Assembly (NCBI GenBank): GCA_029561345.1
Contig: JAKQJC010000050.1
Span: forward strand, 50,567 to 114,566
Length of the DNA: 64,000 nt
Direction: 5' to 3'
From: Chloroflexota bacterium
Lineage (GTDB): Bacteria; Chloroflexota; Anaerolineae; Anaerolineales; Anaerolineaceae
Position numbers and translations under genes: made by a program. Below the pieces are notes generated by a model. It did not search any database. It saw only the letters and a list, made by a program, of their open reading frames with translations, and was not told where the DNA came from. Positions 1-7,680 of this stretch are shown piece by piece. Within the stretch, counting starts at the first letter, position 1; each line of letters starts with the position of its first letter.

Positions 1-60
1 GGATTGCAAAATGAGCTGTAGCCGCCGGGCCACAGCCGGAGATGCTGGCTGAACCGTCAT
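1..60 (-). CDS. fliR: Possible start of FliR (flagellar export apparatus), cut by window edge
   Basis: An open frame begins with ATG at 60 directly behind an in-frame TGA at 61-63 and runs off the window edge, giving only 20 residues that start MTVQPASPAVARR. The call comes from position: fliR follows fliQ in nearly all fliOPQR operons and this frame begins 36 bases after the fliQ stop. The visible residues are too few to recognise the family, and the expected hydrophobic helix would lie outside the window. Another start or an unrelated gene cannot be excluded. Confidence 0.45.
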   Translation of the reverse strand, partial: MTVQPASPAVARRLQLILQS

Positions 61-96
61 TCACGCATCTTTTCTGGTGACATGGTTTCGATAAAT

Positions 97-366
97 TCAC
101 CTGACCAGGTTAGGCAGCGAGGAAAACACGTTCGCTGTATATGCCAGAAGCCTTTCTCCCAGCCACGACCCGAGCAGCACCACCACCAAAATCATGCCAA
201 TCACTTTCGGCACAAAAGTCAATGTCACTTCATTCACCTGGGTGGCTGCCTGCAGCAGGCTGATGACGCTCCCGACCACCAGGCTGACCAGCAAGAACGG
301 GGTAATCAGAATCACGGTGATCATCAATGCGTTCTCGGCAAAGGTGATTAAAAAGGCTTCATCCAT
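97..366 (-). CDS. fliQ: Flagellar biosynthesis protein FliQ
   Basis: An 89-residue protein of the FliQ/SpaQ/YscS family, a small inner-membrane subunit of the flagellar type III export gate built with FliP and FliR. It has the usual family length and two hydrophobic helices, about residues 14-38 and 50-75, around a short loop with the family-like stretch SLLQAATQVNEVTL. It is the ninth gene of the minus-strand run flbD-motA-motB-fliL-fliM-fliN-fliO-fliP-fliQ, starting 25 bases after the fliP stop. Conserved length, topology and context make the call firm. Confidence 0.95.
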   Translation of the reverse strand: MDEAFLITFAENALMITVILITPFLLVSLVVGSVISLLQAATQVNEVTLTFVPKVIGMILVVVLLGSWLGERLLAYTANVFSSLPNLVR

Positions 367-391
367 CCGACACCTCCATTATACCCCGGCT

Positions 392-1153
392 TCATTGAAA
401 GCTCAACAAAAGCGAACGGGCGATCAAATACCAGCCGTCCACCATCACAAACAATAAGATTTTGAACGGCAGTGAAATCACCGACGGCGGCAGCATCATC
501 ATGCCCATTGAGAGCAGAATGCTGGAAATAATCATGTCAATGATCAGAAACGGAACGTAAATAACAAATCCCATAATAAAGGCGGTCTTCAGTTCACTGA
601 TCACAAATGCCGACATCAATGTAAGCGTGGGAATATCATCCAGGGTTTCCGGCTGTTTTTCTCCACCCATCGAGAGGAACAGTTCCAGATCTTTTTCGCG
701 CGTCTGGCGGAACATAAATTCACGGAAGGGTTTGACCGCCGTATCAAAGGCCTGGGTCTGGTTAATTTCACCTTTTAAATAGGGCTGCAGCGCCTGGTCG
801 TTCACCTGGCTGATCACCGGCGTCATCGAAAAGAAGGTCAGCAGCAAAGCCAGGCCCAAAAGCACCTGCGTGGGCGGCGCTGAAGGCGTGCCCAGAGCGT
901 TGCGCAGCAGTGAAAGAACCATGATAATGCGCGTGAAGGAGGTTGCCATGATCAGGATGGACGGCGCCAGCGAAAGCACCGTCAGCAGTACCAGCAGCTG
1001 AACACCGGTGCTCACCTCCGCCGGCTTTCCAGCCGGATCCACGCTCAGGGTCACCCCCGGCGCGGCCAGCTGGTCTGTGCCGGTGCAGGCCGTCATCGTC
1101 AGCAGGATGAGCAGCATGAGGCCAACCAGTAAAAACGCTTTGCGTTTCATCAC
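392..1153 (-). CDS. fliP: Flagellar biosynthesis protein FliP
   Basis: A 253-residue core subunit of the flagellar type III export gate. Visible FliP features are MATSFTRIIMVLSLLRNALG near residues 69-88, the central ILIMATSF helix, and the C-terminal helices containing AFIMGFVIYVPFLIIDMI. FliP is normally made with a cleavable signal peptide. Here the N-terminal helix ends LTMTAC with Cys23, so it resembles a lipobox, followed by a short polar linker rather than the usual longer periplasmic region. The start overlaps the fliO stop by four bases (ATGA), so translation is probably coupled. Family assignment is secure; lipidation is only a possibility. Confidence 0.96.
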   Translation of the reverse strand: MMKRKAFLLVGLMLLILLTMTACTGTDQLAAPGVTLSVDPAGKPAEVSTGVQLLVLLTVLSLAPSILIMATSFTRIIMVLSLLRNALGTPSAPPTQVLLGLALLLTFFSMTPVISQVNDQALQPYLKGEINQTQAFDTAVKPFREFMFRQTREKDLELFLSMGGEKQPETLDDIPTLTLMSAFVISELKTAFIMGFVIYVPFLIIDMIISSILLSMGMMMLPPSVISLPFKILLFVMVDGWYLIARSLLLSFQ

Positions 1154-1656
1154 CCTTCCAACCGCCTTTCGCCATCCTCTGTCATGGTCCGTTCCAGCAA
1201 AGGGGCAAACTTTTCGCCCGGTTTCTCAACCTTCGGGTCTAGTTCAGCCAGCAGGTGCATGCCGCTGTCTGTGCCCCCCACCATGAATTCTTTTTCTCCC
1301 ACGCGCACCAGGTAAATGCTCTGGCGCGGTGAAAGATGCAGGGTTTCCATCAATTTCATCCGCCGCTCAGCCGGGGCGCCCCCGCCGCCTTTCCAGCGCT
1401 GCAGCAAAATCATGGTCAAAAAAAGCAGGCCGAAAACCAGCAGCACCCTGAACAGGGTGCTGACCGCGCCGCCAAACGATTCGAACATGCTCGGGCGGGC
1501 CGTGGTCTCATCGCCCGGCACCACCCAGGGGCTGCTGAACTCGCTGAGCAAAATCACCACCCCCAGCAGCACCATGGCCGCAATCAGCCAGATCATCGCC
1601 GCAAACCAGCGGTCGGTGCGCATGCGGGCGTAAATCTTCTGAAAAAAATCAGGCAT
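1150..1656 (-). CDS. fliO: Flagellar biosynthesis protein FliO
   Basis: A 168-residue FliO/FliZ-family protein, which assists assembly of the FliP ring of the export gate. Two hydrophobic segments, about residues 18-38 and 67-85, precede a cytoplasmic domain with the typical hallmarks MKLMETLHLSPRQSIYLVRV and EFMVGGTDSGMHLLAEL. FliO usually has one membrane helix; the additional N-terminal helix is a common variation. It sits between fliN (one base upstream) and fliP (overlapping ATGA). FliO is poorly conserved, but these motifs plus position make the call reliable. Confidence 0.9.
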   Translation of the reverse strand: MPDFFQKIYARMRTDRWFAAMIWLIAAMVLLGVVILLSEFSSPWVVPGDETTARPSMFESFGGAVSTLFRVLLVFGLLFLTMILLQRWKGGGGAPAERRMKLMETLHLSPRQSIYLVRVGEKEFMVGGTDSGMHLLAELDPKVEKPGEKFAPLLERTMTEDGERRLEG

Positions 1657-1657
1657 C

Positions 1658-1969
1658 TTATTTTTCGCGGGTCTGAGAAATCAATTCCGTGATGCGAATA
1701 CCGAAGCGGTCATCCACCACCACCACATCGCCGCGGGCAATCAACCGGTCGTTGACATAAACATCCACCGGCTCACCAGCGATGCGTTCCAGCTCAATCA
1801 CGGATCCTTTTTGCAGGTCCAGCACCTGGCGCACGGTCAGATGGGTGCGGCCCAGTTCCACCGTCACCTGCAGGCTCACGCCCATCAAAATGCCCAGGCT
1901 GTTGGCCGGATCAAACGGCATGCCTGGTTTCTGCCCTTCACCCATTTGCGACATCATTTCATCGTTCAT
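1658..1969 (-). CDS. fliN: Flagellar motor switch protein FliN
   Basis: A 103-residue C-ring protein that forms the base of the flagellar switch. The SpoA domain fills residues 30-100 and shows the family pattern VTVELGRTHLTVRQVLDLQKGSVIELE (split here as VTVELGRTHLTVRQV then LDLQKGSVIEL), DVYVNDRLIARGDVVVVDD and FGIRITEL. The start overlaps the fliM stop by four bases, so switch subunits are translationally coupled. Length and motifs match short FliN proteins; there is no fused CheC-like domain as in FliY. Confidence 0.95.
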   Translation of the reverse strand: MNDEMMSQMGEGQKPGMPFDPANSLGILMGVSLQVTVELGRTHLTVRQVLDLQKGSVIELERIAGEPVDVYVNDRLIARGDVVVVDDRFGIRITELISQTREK

Positions 1970-3033
1970 ATCTTGGCTCCTCTTTCGTCCGCGTCGTCCT
2001 GAGTGGCAAATTCAACCAATTGCAGCGCCAGCTTTTTTCCCGAGCGGCCAATTTTTCCTCTAAAACGGACTCTGTTCGAAATTTTCACTGGAAGAGGATC
2101 GTTCACGCCCGTATCCAGTACCAGAATATCACCCGGGGCCATATTCACCACTTCAGCCATGGTGATGGTGGTCTTTCCCAGAATCACATTGAGCGTCAGC
2201 TTCACCCGCGACAGGTTTTCCATGTTTGTCTGCCGCGCGATGATGTCAAGCTGCTGCTCTTTGCGACCGGTGATGATGGTGTGGGGGTTCAGTTCGCTTA
2301 ACACCGGCTTCAGCATTGAATACGGCACATAGAATGTCATCGTGCCGGTCACATCGCGAATCATCAATTCATAGACAATGGTCATCACGCGCTCATTGCC
2401 AACCATCATCTGCACCCAGTGCATGTTGACCGTGCTGTCCACCAGCTTCGGTTCGATGGGCACCACCTTGCTCCAAGATGCCTTGACGTCGTTGAGCATA
2501 TTTTCCACCAGGTCTTGCAGCAGCGATTGGTCAATATCGGTCAGGGTATGGTTGCGCCGACTGTTATCTGTCTTGCCGCCCAGGCGCTGCTCAAGGATGA
2601 CAAAGCTGATCTCCGGAGAAATCGTCAACACAATCTGCCCAGGCAGGGGCGCCAGGGCAATCAGGTGAAACATGCTGTTAGGCTGCAGACCGTTGATGAA
2701 ATCATGAAAACGGCCCTGCTCGGTGTGCACCACGCGAGGACGCAGATTGGTGCGCAGAAAAGACGGCATCGAAATGGTCAGGCGTTCGCCCAATTCCTCA
2801 TGCACCAGTTCAATGGCGCGCATCTGCTCTTTTGAAAAACGGTCAGGCGACCAGAAATTGTAAGGGCGAATCTCACGTTGATCAATGGATGCCTCATGAG
2901 CCGGCCCCTCTGCTCCCGCGGCCTGGCCTTCTTTACCCATCAGGTCAGCCAGATTGACACTGTCCTGTTTGTCAGTCTGTTCAACCTCAATGGCGCCTGC
3001 CAGAAGAGCATCAATTTCAGCCTGTGATAACAT
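1966..3033 (-). CDS. fliM: Flagellar motor switch protein FliM
   Basis: A 355-residue C-ring switch protein. The N-terminus begins MLSQAEIDALLAG, the usual CheY-P binding segment. It is followed by a linker, then the CheC-like middle domain starting near DFINGLQPNSMFHLIALAPL (about 108-127), and a C-terminal SpoA domain from about residue 270 with VKLTLNVILGKTTITMAEV and GDILVLDTGVNDPLPVKI. Length is normal for the family. An intact CheY-binding peptide implies that phospho-CheY input reaches this motor. It starts 33 bases downstream of fliL and overlaps fliN. Confidence 0.96.
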   Translation of the reverse strand: MLSQAEIDALLAGAIEVEQTDKQDSVNLADLMGKEGQAAGAEGPAHEASIDQREIRPYNFWSPDRFSKEQMRAIELVHEELGERLTISMPSFLRTNLRPRVVHTEQGRFHDFINGLQPNSMFHLIALAPLPGQIVLTISPEISFVILEQRLGGKTDNSRRNHTLTDIDQSLLQDLVENMLNDVKASWSKVVPIEPKLVDSTVNMHWVQMMVGNERVMTIVYELMIRDVTGTMTFYVPYSMLKPVLSELNPHTIITGRKEQQLDIIARQTNMENLSRVKLTLNVILGKTTITMAEVVNMAPGDILVLDTGVNDPLPVKISNRVRFRGKIGRSGKKLALQLVEFATQDDADERGAKI

Positions 3034-3065
3034 GGTTCACCTTCTCTTTGGAATAGAACCCGGCC

Positions 3066-3719
3066 CTATTGAACCACAAATTCGGTGAAATAAACCGCCA
3101 GCACTTTGGGTTCAGATATCTTCTTGTTCAATTCCGCCAGCAGTTCTGCCCGCAGCGCTTCTTTGCCTTCCGAGGTGTAGATGGAAGCAAAATCTTTGGT
3201 CGAAACCAGGGTGATGATGGTGTCGTTCACCGCCGGCAGAATGGCGTCCACTTCAGCGTTAAACTCCGCCAAAAATTCCGCTTTAGGTTCTTCTCCCAGG
3301 GTCTTCCATGTGGGATTGGTTGATTCAAATTCCAGCACCACATTCAACCGGATAAACTTCCGGCCGCCCGGATCTGCCAGGTTGATAATTTTGGTGCCTG
3401 TGTCAATGGTGATGCCTTCGCCTGGTTTGCTTTTGCTTTCAGATTCGCTGGTGTGCCCACTTTGTGAAGTTCCCTCCCCGCTGGTGGTCACCGAGCTGGC
3501 GGGAATGTTGATCTGCACGCCGCCCAGGCCCGATGGGTACAGGTACATCAGGTAAAAGGGTTTGGGCCAGTCGTCCGGGCCAAACACAATATAAACCATC
3601 AGCATGTTTGAAACAGCCGTGGCGAATAAAACCAGCGCCACCATCACTTTAACCACGGTGGTTAAGATGGCAGCAATGTTGATCTTTCGAGGTGGTTTTT
3701 CTGGGGTTGGGGTGGTCAT
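3066..3719 (-). CDS. fliL: Flagellar basal body-associated protein FliL
   Basis: A 217-residue inner-membrane protein with a cytoplasmic tail, one membrane helix at about residues 18-45 and a periplasmic FliL domain. The C-terminal half has the family pattern: a strand set ending FIRLNVVLEFE, then DAILPAVNDTIITLVSTKDFASIYTSEGKEALRAELLAELNKKI and VLAVYFTEFVVQ, with the final YFTEFVVQ matching the family's usual end. FliL supports stator function. The periplasmic linker (about 75-108) is long, rich in Ser, Gly and Lys and probably flexible. It lies between motB and fliM. Confidence 0.92.
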   Translation of the reverse strand: MTTPTPEKPPRKINIAAILTTVVKVMVALVLFATAVSNMLMVYIVFGPDDWPKPFYLMYLYPSGLGGVQINIPASSVTTSGEGTSQSGHTSESESKSKPGEGITIDTGTKIINLADPGGRKFIRLNVVLEFESTNPTWKTLGEEPKAEFLAEFNAEVDAILPAVNDTIITLVSTKDFASIYTSEGKEALRAELLAELNKKISEPKVLAVYFTEFVVQ

Positions 3720-3732
3720 GGCGGTTCTCTCC

Positions 3733-4482
3733 CTATGGAACTCCTGTGCTCATATCAAGCTGGATGACATCCATCCGCATCTTATAAATCAAAATAATTT
3801 CGGCCCGGCTGTTCAAAGCGCGGTTTTCAGGGCTGTCGTTGGGAAAAATCGGCTGGAATTCGCCTTTTCCGGAAGCCACCAACCGTTCAGGGGCAATCCC
3901 TTTAGATTGAAAGTAAGCCACCACCGTCAGCGCCCGCGCCATGGATAACTCCCAATTATCCTTGTACCGCGGATCCGTGGGCGGTGTATTATCCGTATGT
4001 CCGACCACACGGACATCATTATCCGTCGTTTTGATCATTTCAATCACCTGATCCAGCACCGGGTATGCCTCAGGCTGCAAATCGGCGGTTCCAGGCTCAT
4101 AAATAAGCTGCTGACTCAAGGATATGAGCACGCCTTCCACGTTGTTTTGCACGCTGACCTCACTGTTCAGGCCCGAAGCCCTCAGCAAATCGGTCAACTG
4201 GGTGGCCACATCCACGCTGGCTGCCGACTGCATCGGCAGGCCTTCAATGACAATCGGCGCCGGCTTGGCATCTTCACTGGTGCTGCTGCCGGTGTCAATT
4301 TGCGGATCCACCACCCGGGTGGCGCCGCCGCCAAAAGCCACCTGAAAGCTCTGCGCCAGCGCTTTCAGTTTTTTAATATCGGTCTGACCCATCGAATAGA
4401 GCACCACAAACAGCACCATCAGCAGTGTGATGAAGTCAGCATAACTCACCAACCAGCGATCGCCGCCGCCGCCGTGACTCAT
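3733..4482 (-). CDS. motB: Flagellar stator protein MotB
   Basis: A 249-residue stator subunit. The N-terminus has a single helix with the proton-binding aspartate in the motif YADF (Asp16), within RWLVSYADFITLLMVLFVVL. The C-terminal OmpA-like peptidoglycan-binding domain covers about residues 125-240 and shows VVGHTDNTPP, ELSMARALTVVAYF and NSRAEIILIY. The Asp is consistent with a proton-driven motor, although sodium-type stators share it. Its start overlaps the motA stop by four bases, as expected for a coupled MotA/MotB pair. Confidence 0.96.
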   Translation of the reverse strand: MSHGGGGDRWLVSYADFITLLMVLFVVLYSMGQTDIKKLKALAQSFQVAFGGGATRVVDPQIDTGSSTSEDAKPAPIVIEGLPMQSAASVDVATQLTDLLRASGLNSEVSVQNNVEGVLISLSQQLIYEPGTADLQPEAYPVLDQVIEMIKTTDNDVRVVGHTDNTPPTDPRYKDNWELSMARALTVVAYFQSKGIAPERLVASGKGEFQPIFPNDSPENRALNSRAEIILIYKMRMDVIQLDMSTGVP

Positions 4483-5288
4483 TCTTTGGCCGTTCCTTTC
4501 TTGCCCGCCGCGCCCTTTTCTTCCTCTTCCGTCATCCGGTGCTTGGGCGGCAGGAATGAATTCAATTTTTCTTTCACCAATCGCGGGTTCTCACCGGCCT
4601 GCAGTGCCACCACACCCTCCACCAGCATCCTGCGGTAAGCTACTTCAGCATTGTTGTTGGCTGTCAGCTTGGCAGAAATGGGCATCCAGATCAGGTTGGC
4701 CGAAAGCAGACCCCACAGTGTGGCCAGGAAGGCGCTGGCAATGGATTTAGCCAGTTTATCCGGGTTGCTCAGTTCCTTCAACACGCTGATCAGCCCCATC
4801 ACGGTGCCGATAATGCCAAAGGTGGGGGCAAAACCGCCTGCTCCAGCAAAGAAGGCGATGCCCTCATGATGGCGTTCTTCCATGTGGTGCACATCCGTCT
4901 CAAGAATGGCGCGCACCATGGCCGGATCCGTGCCGTCCACCACCAGTTGAATGCCTTTGCGCAGGAAGGGATCTTCCAGTTTCTTGGCTTCCTCTTCCAG
5001 CGCCAGCAGGCCCTCACGGCGGGCCTTATCTGACATTTTGACTATCGTTTCAATCGCTTCATGAAATTTAAATTCCTTCTTGAAAAAGGCTGCCTGGAAA
5101 TACTTGGGTAGCTGAGTCACCGTTTCCATGTTTGATGACATGATGGTGGCAGTGGCCGAGCCGCCAAGGGTCAGCAGAATAGCGGCGGGTGCAGTAAACA
5201 ATTCCGCCGGGCTGCCTCCGTCCATAATCAACACCAGAACAACAATCACAACTGAAGCGATAAGACCAACAATGGTTGCCAGATCCAT
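4479..5288 (-). CDS. motA: Flagellar stator protein MotA
   Basis: A 269-residue four-helix stator protein of the MotA/ExbB family. Helices 1-2 lie at about residues 5-25 and 30-50; helices 3-4 follow the cytoplasmic loop and contain FAGAGGFAPTFGIIGTVMGLISVL and SIASAFLATLWGLLSANLIWMPI. The cytoplasmic loop carries charged residues that contact FliG. The C-terminal tail is Lys/Glu-rich (EEEEKGAAGKKGTAKE). It is preceded by flbD with a three-base gap and followed by motB with an ATGA overlap. Confidence 0.96.
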   Translation of the reverse strand: MDLATIVGLIASVVIVVLVLIMDGGSPAELFTAPAAILLTLGGSATATIMSSNMETVTQLPKYFQAAFFKKEFKFHEAIETIVKMSDKARREGLLALEEEAKKLEDPFLRKGIQLVVDGTDPAMVRAILETDVHHMEERHHEGIAFFAGAGGFAPTFGIIGTVMGLISVLKELSNPDKLAKSIASAFLATLWGLLSANLIWMPISAKLTANNNAEVAYRRMLVEGVVALQAGENPRLVKEKLNSFLPPKHRMTEEEEKGAAGKKGTAKE

Positions 5289-5291
5289 ATC

Positions 5292-5501
5292 CTAAACTCC
5301 TTTGCCGTTTTCAAGGTCGGGCTGGTGGGTTTTGTGTATATATTCAATAATCATCTTTACCACATCTTCCGCCTTTTCCCTGACAACGACTTTCGTGTTA
5401 TTGTTCAGCGTGATAACAGTGTCTGGCGTCGCTTCAACGGTCATCACCATTTCAGCGTTGATATAGAACTTCGTGCCATTAAATCGGGTTACAAGAATCA
5501 C
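5292..5501 (-). CDS. flbD: FlbD family flagellar protein
   Basis: A 69-residue protein matching the short FlbD (swarming motility SwrD) family: it opens MILVTRFNGTKFYINAEMV, the family signature of a small basic N-terminus with Asn and Tyr, then VEATPDTVITLNNNTKVVV and an amphipathic C-terminal helix. SwrD/FlbD proteins increase motor power and are typically encoded just before motA, as here. This should not be confused with the large NtrC-like regulator also called FlbD in Caulobacter. It is the first gene of the flagellar run, 86 bases downstream of the kinase gene; I see no convincing flagellar sigma-factor promoter in that gap. Confidence 0.93.
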   Translation of the reverse strand: MILVTRFNGTKFYINAEMVMTVEATPDTVITLNNNTKVVVREKAEDVVKMIIEYIHKTHQPDLENGKGV

Positions 5502-5587
5502 TGCTGCACCTATGATCCAAATTTATCATGCTGAACCTTTGTAAAAAGTAAATAGCCTGTGAAGACGCTGTAAAGAGGGGCTAAAGA

Positions 5588-7660
5588 TTAGTATGTCGGA
5601 AAAACCACCGTGAAGGTGGTGCCTTTCTTGGGCGCGCTGTCCACCAGAATCTGCCCGCCGTGCTGCTTGATGATCTGGTGGCAGACTGAAAGCCCCAGAC
5701 CGGTGCCCTTGCCTGGCTCTTTGGTGGTGAAGAAAGGCTCGAAGATCCGTTTGATTTTTTCGGGTGAAATCCCTTTACCATTATCGGTAATGGCCACGCG
5801 AACTTCATTGCCCTGTGTATATGTGACGATGCGCACCCGGCCGGGGTTCCCTTCAAGTGAATCCATGCCATTAATAATGATATTCAGCCACACCCCCTGC
5901 AGGTGATCCGCGCTGGCCATCACCGCCGGCAAACCCTCGCCCGGTTCAAAAACAATTTCAATGCTCCGCCCCATGGCTTCATGCGCCACCATTTCCAGCG
6001 AACGCCGGATGGTGCTGTTAATATCCGTGGGTACAAAGTCGTACTGCTCCTTGCGGGCAAAATTCAGCAGGTTGCGCACCACGTAAAGGGCGCGTTCGCC
6101 CGCCCGCTGGATCAAATCCACCGATTCCAGCGAATCAGGGTCCGACTGCAGGTCGCGCGCCAAAATTTGCGCGTTGGCAATGATCACCGTCAACGGGTTG
6201 TTGATTTCATGCGCAATGCCGGCGGCCAGCTGCCCCAGTGCAGCCATTTTCTCTGATTGAGCCAGGAAGGCTTCCAGGCGGTGTTTTTCGGTGACATCAC
6301 GCTCAAACAGGATGGCCTGAATCACGTCTTCAGTTTCATCCAGAATGGGATAGGTGCTGATATCCCATTCCACCGGCTCCTTGTCCTCATCCAGCCATTC
6401 GCGGTGTGTGCGGTGAGACACCTTTTTTTGGTAGAATGTCTCGCCCACCAGGCAGCCCGGGCAGGGTTCGCTGCTGCCGGCCAGCACCTCAAAACACAGC
6501 TGCCCCACCATCTCACGTGGATCGCCTTTGGCCCGCGTGGCGCGCGTCAGGTTGACCGCTGCCAGGCGGTAATTTTGGTCAATAATATAAATGGATTCCG
6601 GGATGTTATCAAACAGGCTGCGCAGGGTGTTGCGCGAACGCATCAACTCCCAACGGCTGGCTTCCAGGTTGGCATTCAAAACCCGCAGCTTGTGGATAAT
6701 CTTCAGGTTTTGTATGGCATTGGATACCAGGTTGGCCACCAGGGTCAGCAGATGCAAATCGCTGGGCGAGAAGGCCCCGGTCAGCTTGTTATGCAGCGCC
6801 AGCACCCCCGCCGTCTGATTGTCAATGCGCAGCGGTACGCCCAAAAAACCGTAAATTTGCAGCCCCTGAATGCCGTCCACCTTGCTGCTAAAGCGCGGGT
6901 CCTGCTCGGGTTCGTTCAAAAGCAGCGGAGCGCCGCTCTCAAGACACTGGCCCAAAACGCCTTCCCCCGAACTCAGGCTCACCTGGTAAATCCAGTCAGA
7001 GCCAATGACCAGGGTCTTGCGCACCACCATATCTTCGTGGCCCTCGTCACGCAGGGCAATGGTGCCAGCCTCACAGTTCAGGCCGTTGCAAATACCCGTC
7101 ACCAACCGGGTGATCACCTCATCCATCGTCATGCCGGGTGTAAAGCCGGCGATGATCTGCCCGATGGTGTCGAGTATGCGGTTGAACTCGATCAATTCGA
7201 AATAATTGCGAATACGCGGCGTCATGCGCCCGATGATGCGCGCCGCCTCCGCCAGCAGTTTCAGATCTTCGCCGGCCGGGCTGATTCCGCAAATCATCAG
7301 CAGGCCCTGCTGCTTGTCCTCGTTAACCATCGGCATAACATATGCCGGTGAAAGCGAGGTTTCATTCACCGCCAGGCCGCGCGGGTCAATGTTAATCCGC
7401 ACCAGGTTGCGCAGCAGGCTGAACGGGTAATTCACCTGTGCCAGCCAGTCTTCGCACAGCCCTTCATGCATTTCCACCAGCTGTGCCACTTCCATTGGCT
7501 CCTGAACAATCAGGAACCAGCCCTGGCCGTTTAATTTTTGCTGCAAATAGGACATGCACTGCTTTAACGCAATTTGCAAATCCTCATGCGAAACCAGGAT
7601 CTCAGCCAGGGTGGAAGTCGGGCTTTCAACCCGTTCAGATGATTGCTCTACCATTAACAT
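5588..7660 (-). CDS. Sensor histidine kinase with GAF and PAS domains
   Basis: A 690-residue cytoplasmic sensor kinase with no membrane segment. An uncharacterised N-terminal region (1-180) precedes a GAF domain (about 190-330, ITRLVTGICNGLNCEAG to VANLVSNAIQNL), then a short coiled coil and a PAS domain (about 350-460) with a Cys pair in SSEPCPGC. The HisKA domain has the phospho-acceptor His at about 484 in IAHEINNPL. The ATPase domain is complete: NIIINGMDSL, DNGKGI, FEPFFTTK, GTGLGLSV. It lies in a minus-strand run with the receiver proteins downstream of it by position and upstream in transcription, so they are likely partners. Stimulus unknown. Confidence 0.9.
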   Translation of the reverse strand: MLMVEQSSERVESPTSTLAEILVSHEDLQIALKQCMSYLQQKLNGQGWFLIVQEPMEVAQLVEMHEGLCEDWLAQVNYPFSLLRNLVRINIDPRGLAVNETSLSPAYVMPMVNEDKQQGLLMICGISPAGEDLKLLAEAARIIGRMTPRIRNYFELIEFNRILDTIGQIIAGFTPGMTMDEVITRLVTGICNGLNCEAGTIALRDEGHEDMVVRKTLVIGSDWIYQVSLSSGEGVLGQCLESGAPLLLNEPEQDPRFSSKVDGIQGLQIYGFLGVPLRIDNQTAGVLALHNKLTGAFSPSDLHLLTLVANLVSNAIQNLKIIHKLRVLNANLEASRWELMRSRNTLRSLFDNIPESIYIIDQNYRLAAVNLTRATRAKGDPREMVGQLCFEVLAGSSEPCPGCLVGETFYQKKVSHRTHREWLDEDKEPVEWDISTYPILDETEDVIQAILFERDVTEKHRLEAFLAQSEKMAALGQLAAGIAHEINNPLTVIIANAQILARDLQSDPDSLESVDLIQRAGERALYVVRNLLNFARKEQYDFVPTDINSTIRRSLEMVAHEAMGRSIEIVFEPGEGLPAVMASADHLQGVWLNIIINGMDSLEGNPGRVRIVTYTQGNEVRVAITDNGKGISPEKIKRIFEPFFTTKEPGKGTGLGLSVCHQIIKQHGGQILVDSAPKKGTTFTVVFPTY

Positions 7661-7680
7661 TATCCCGTCATCATCCTTTG

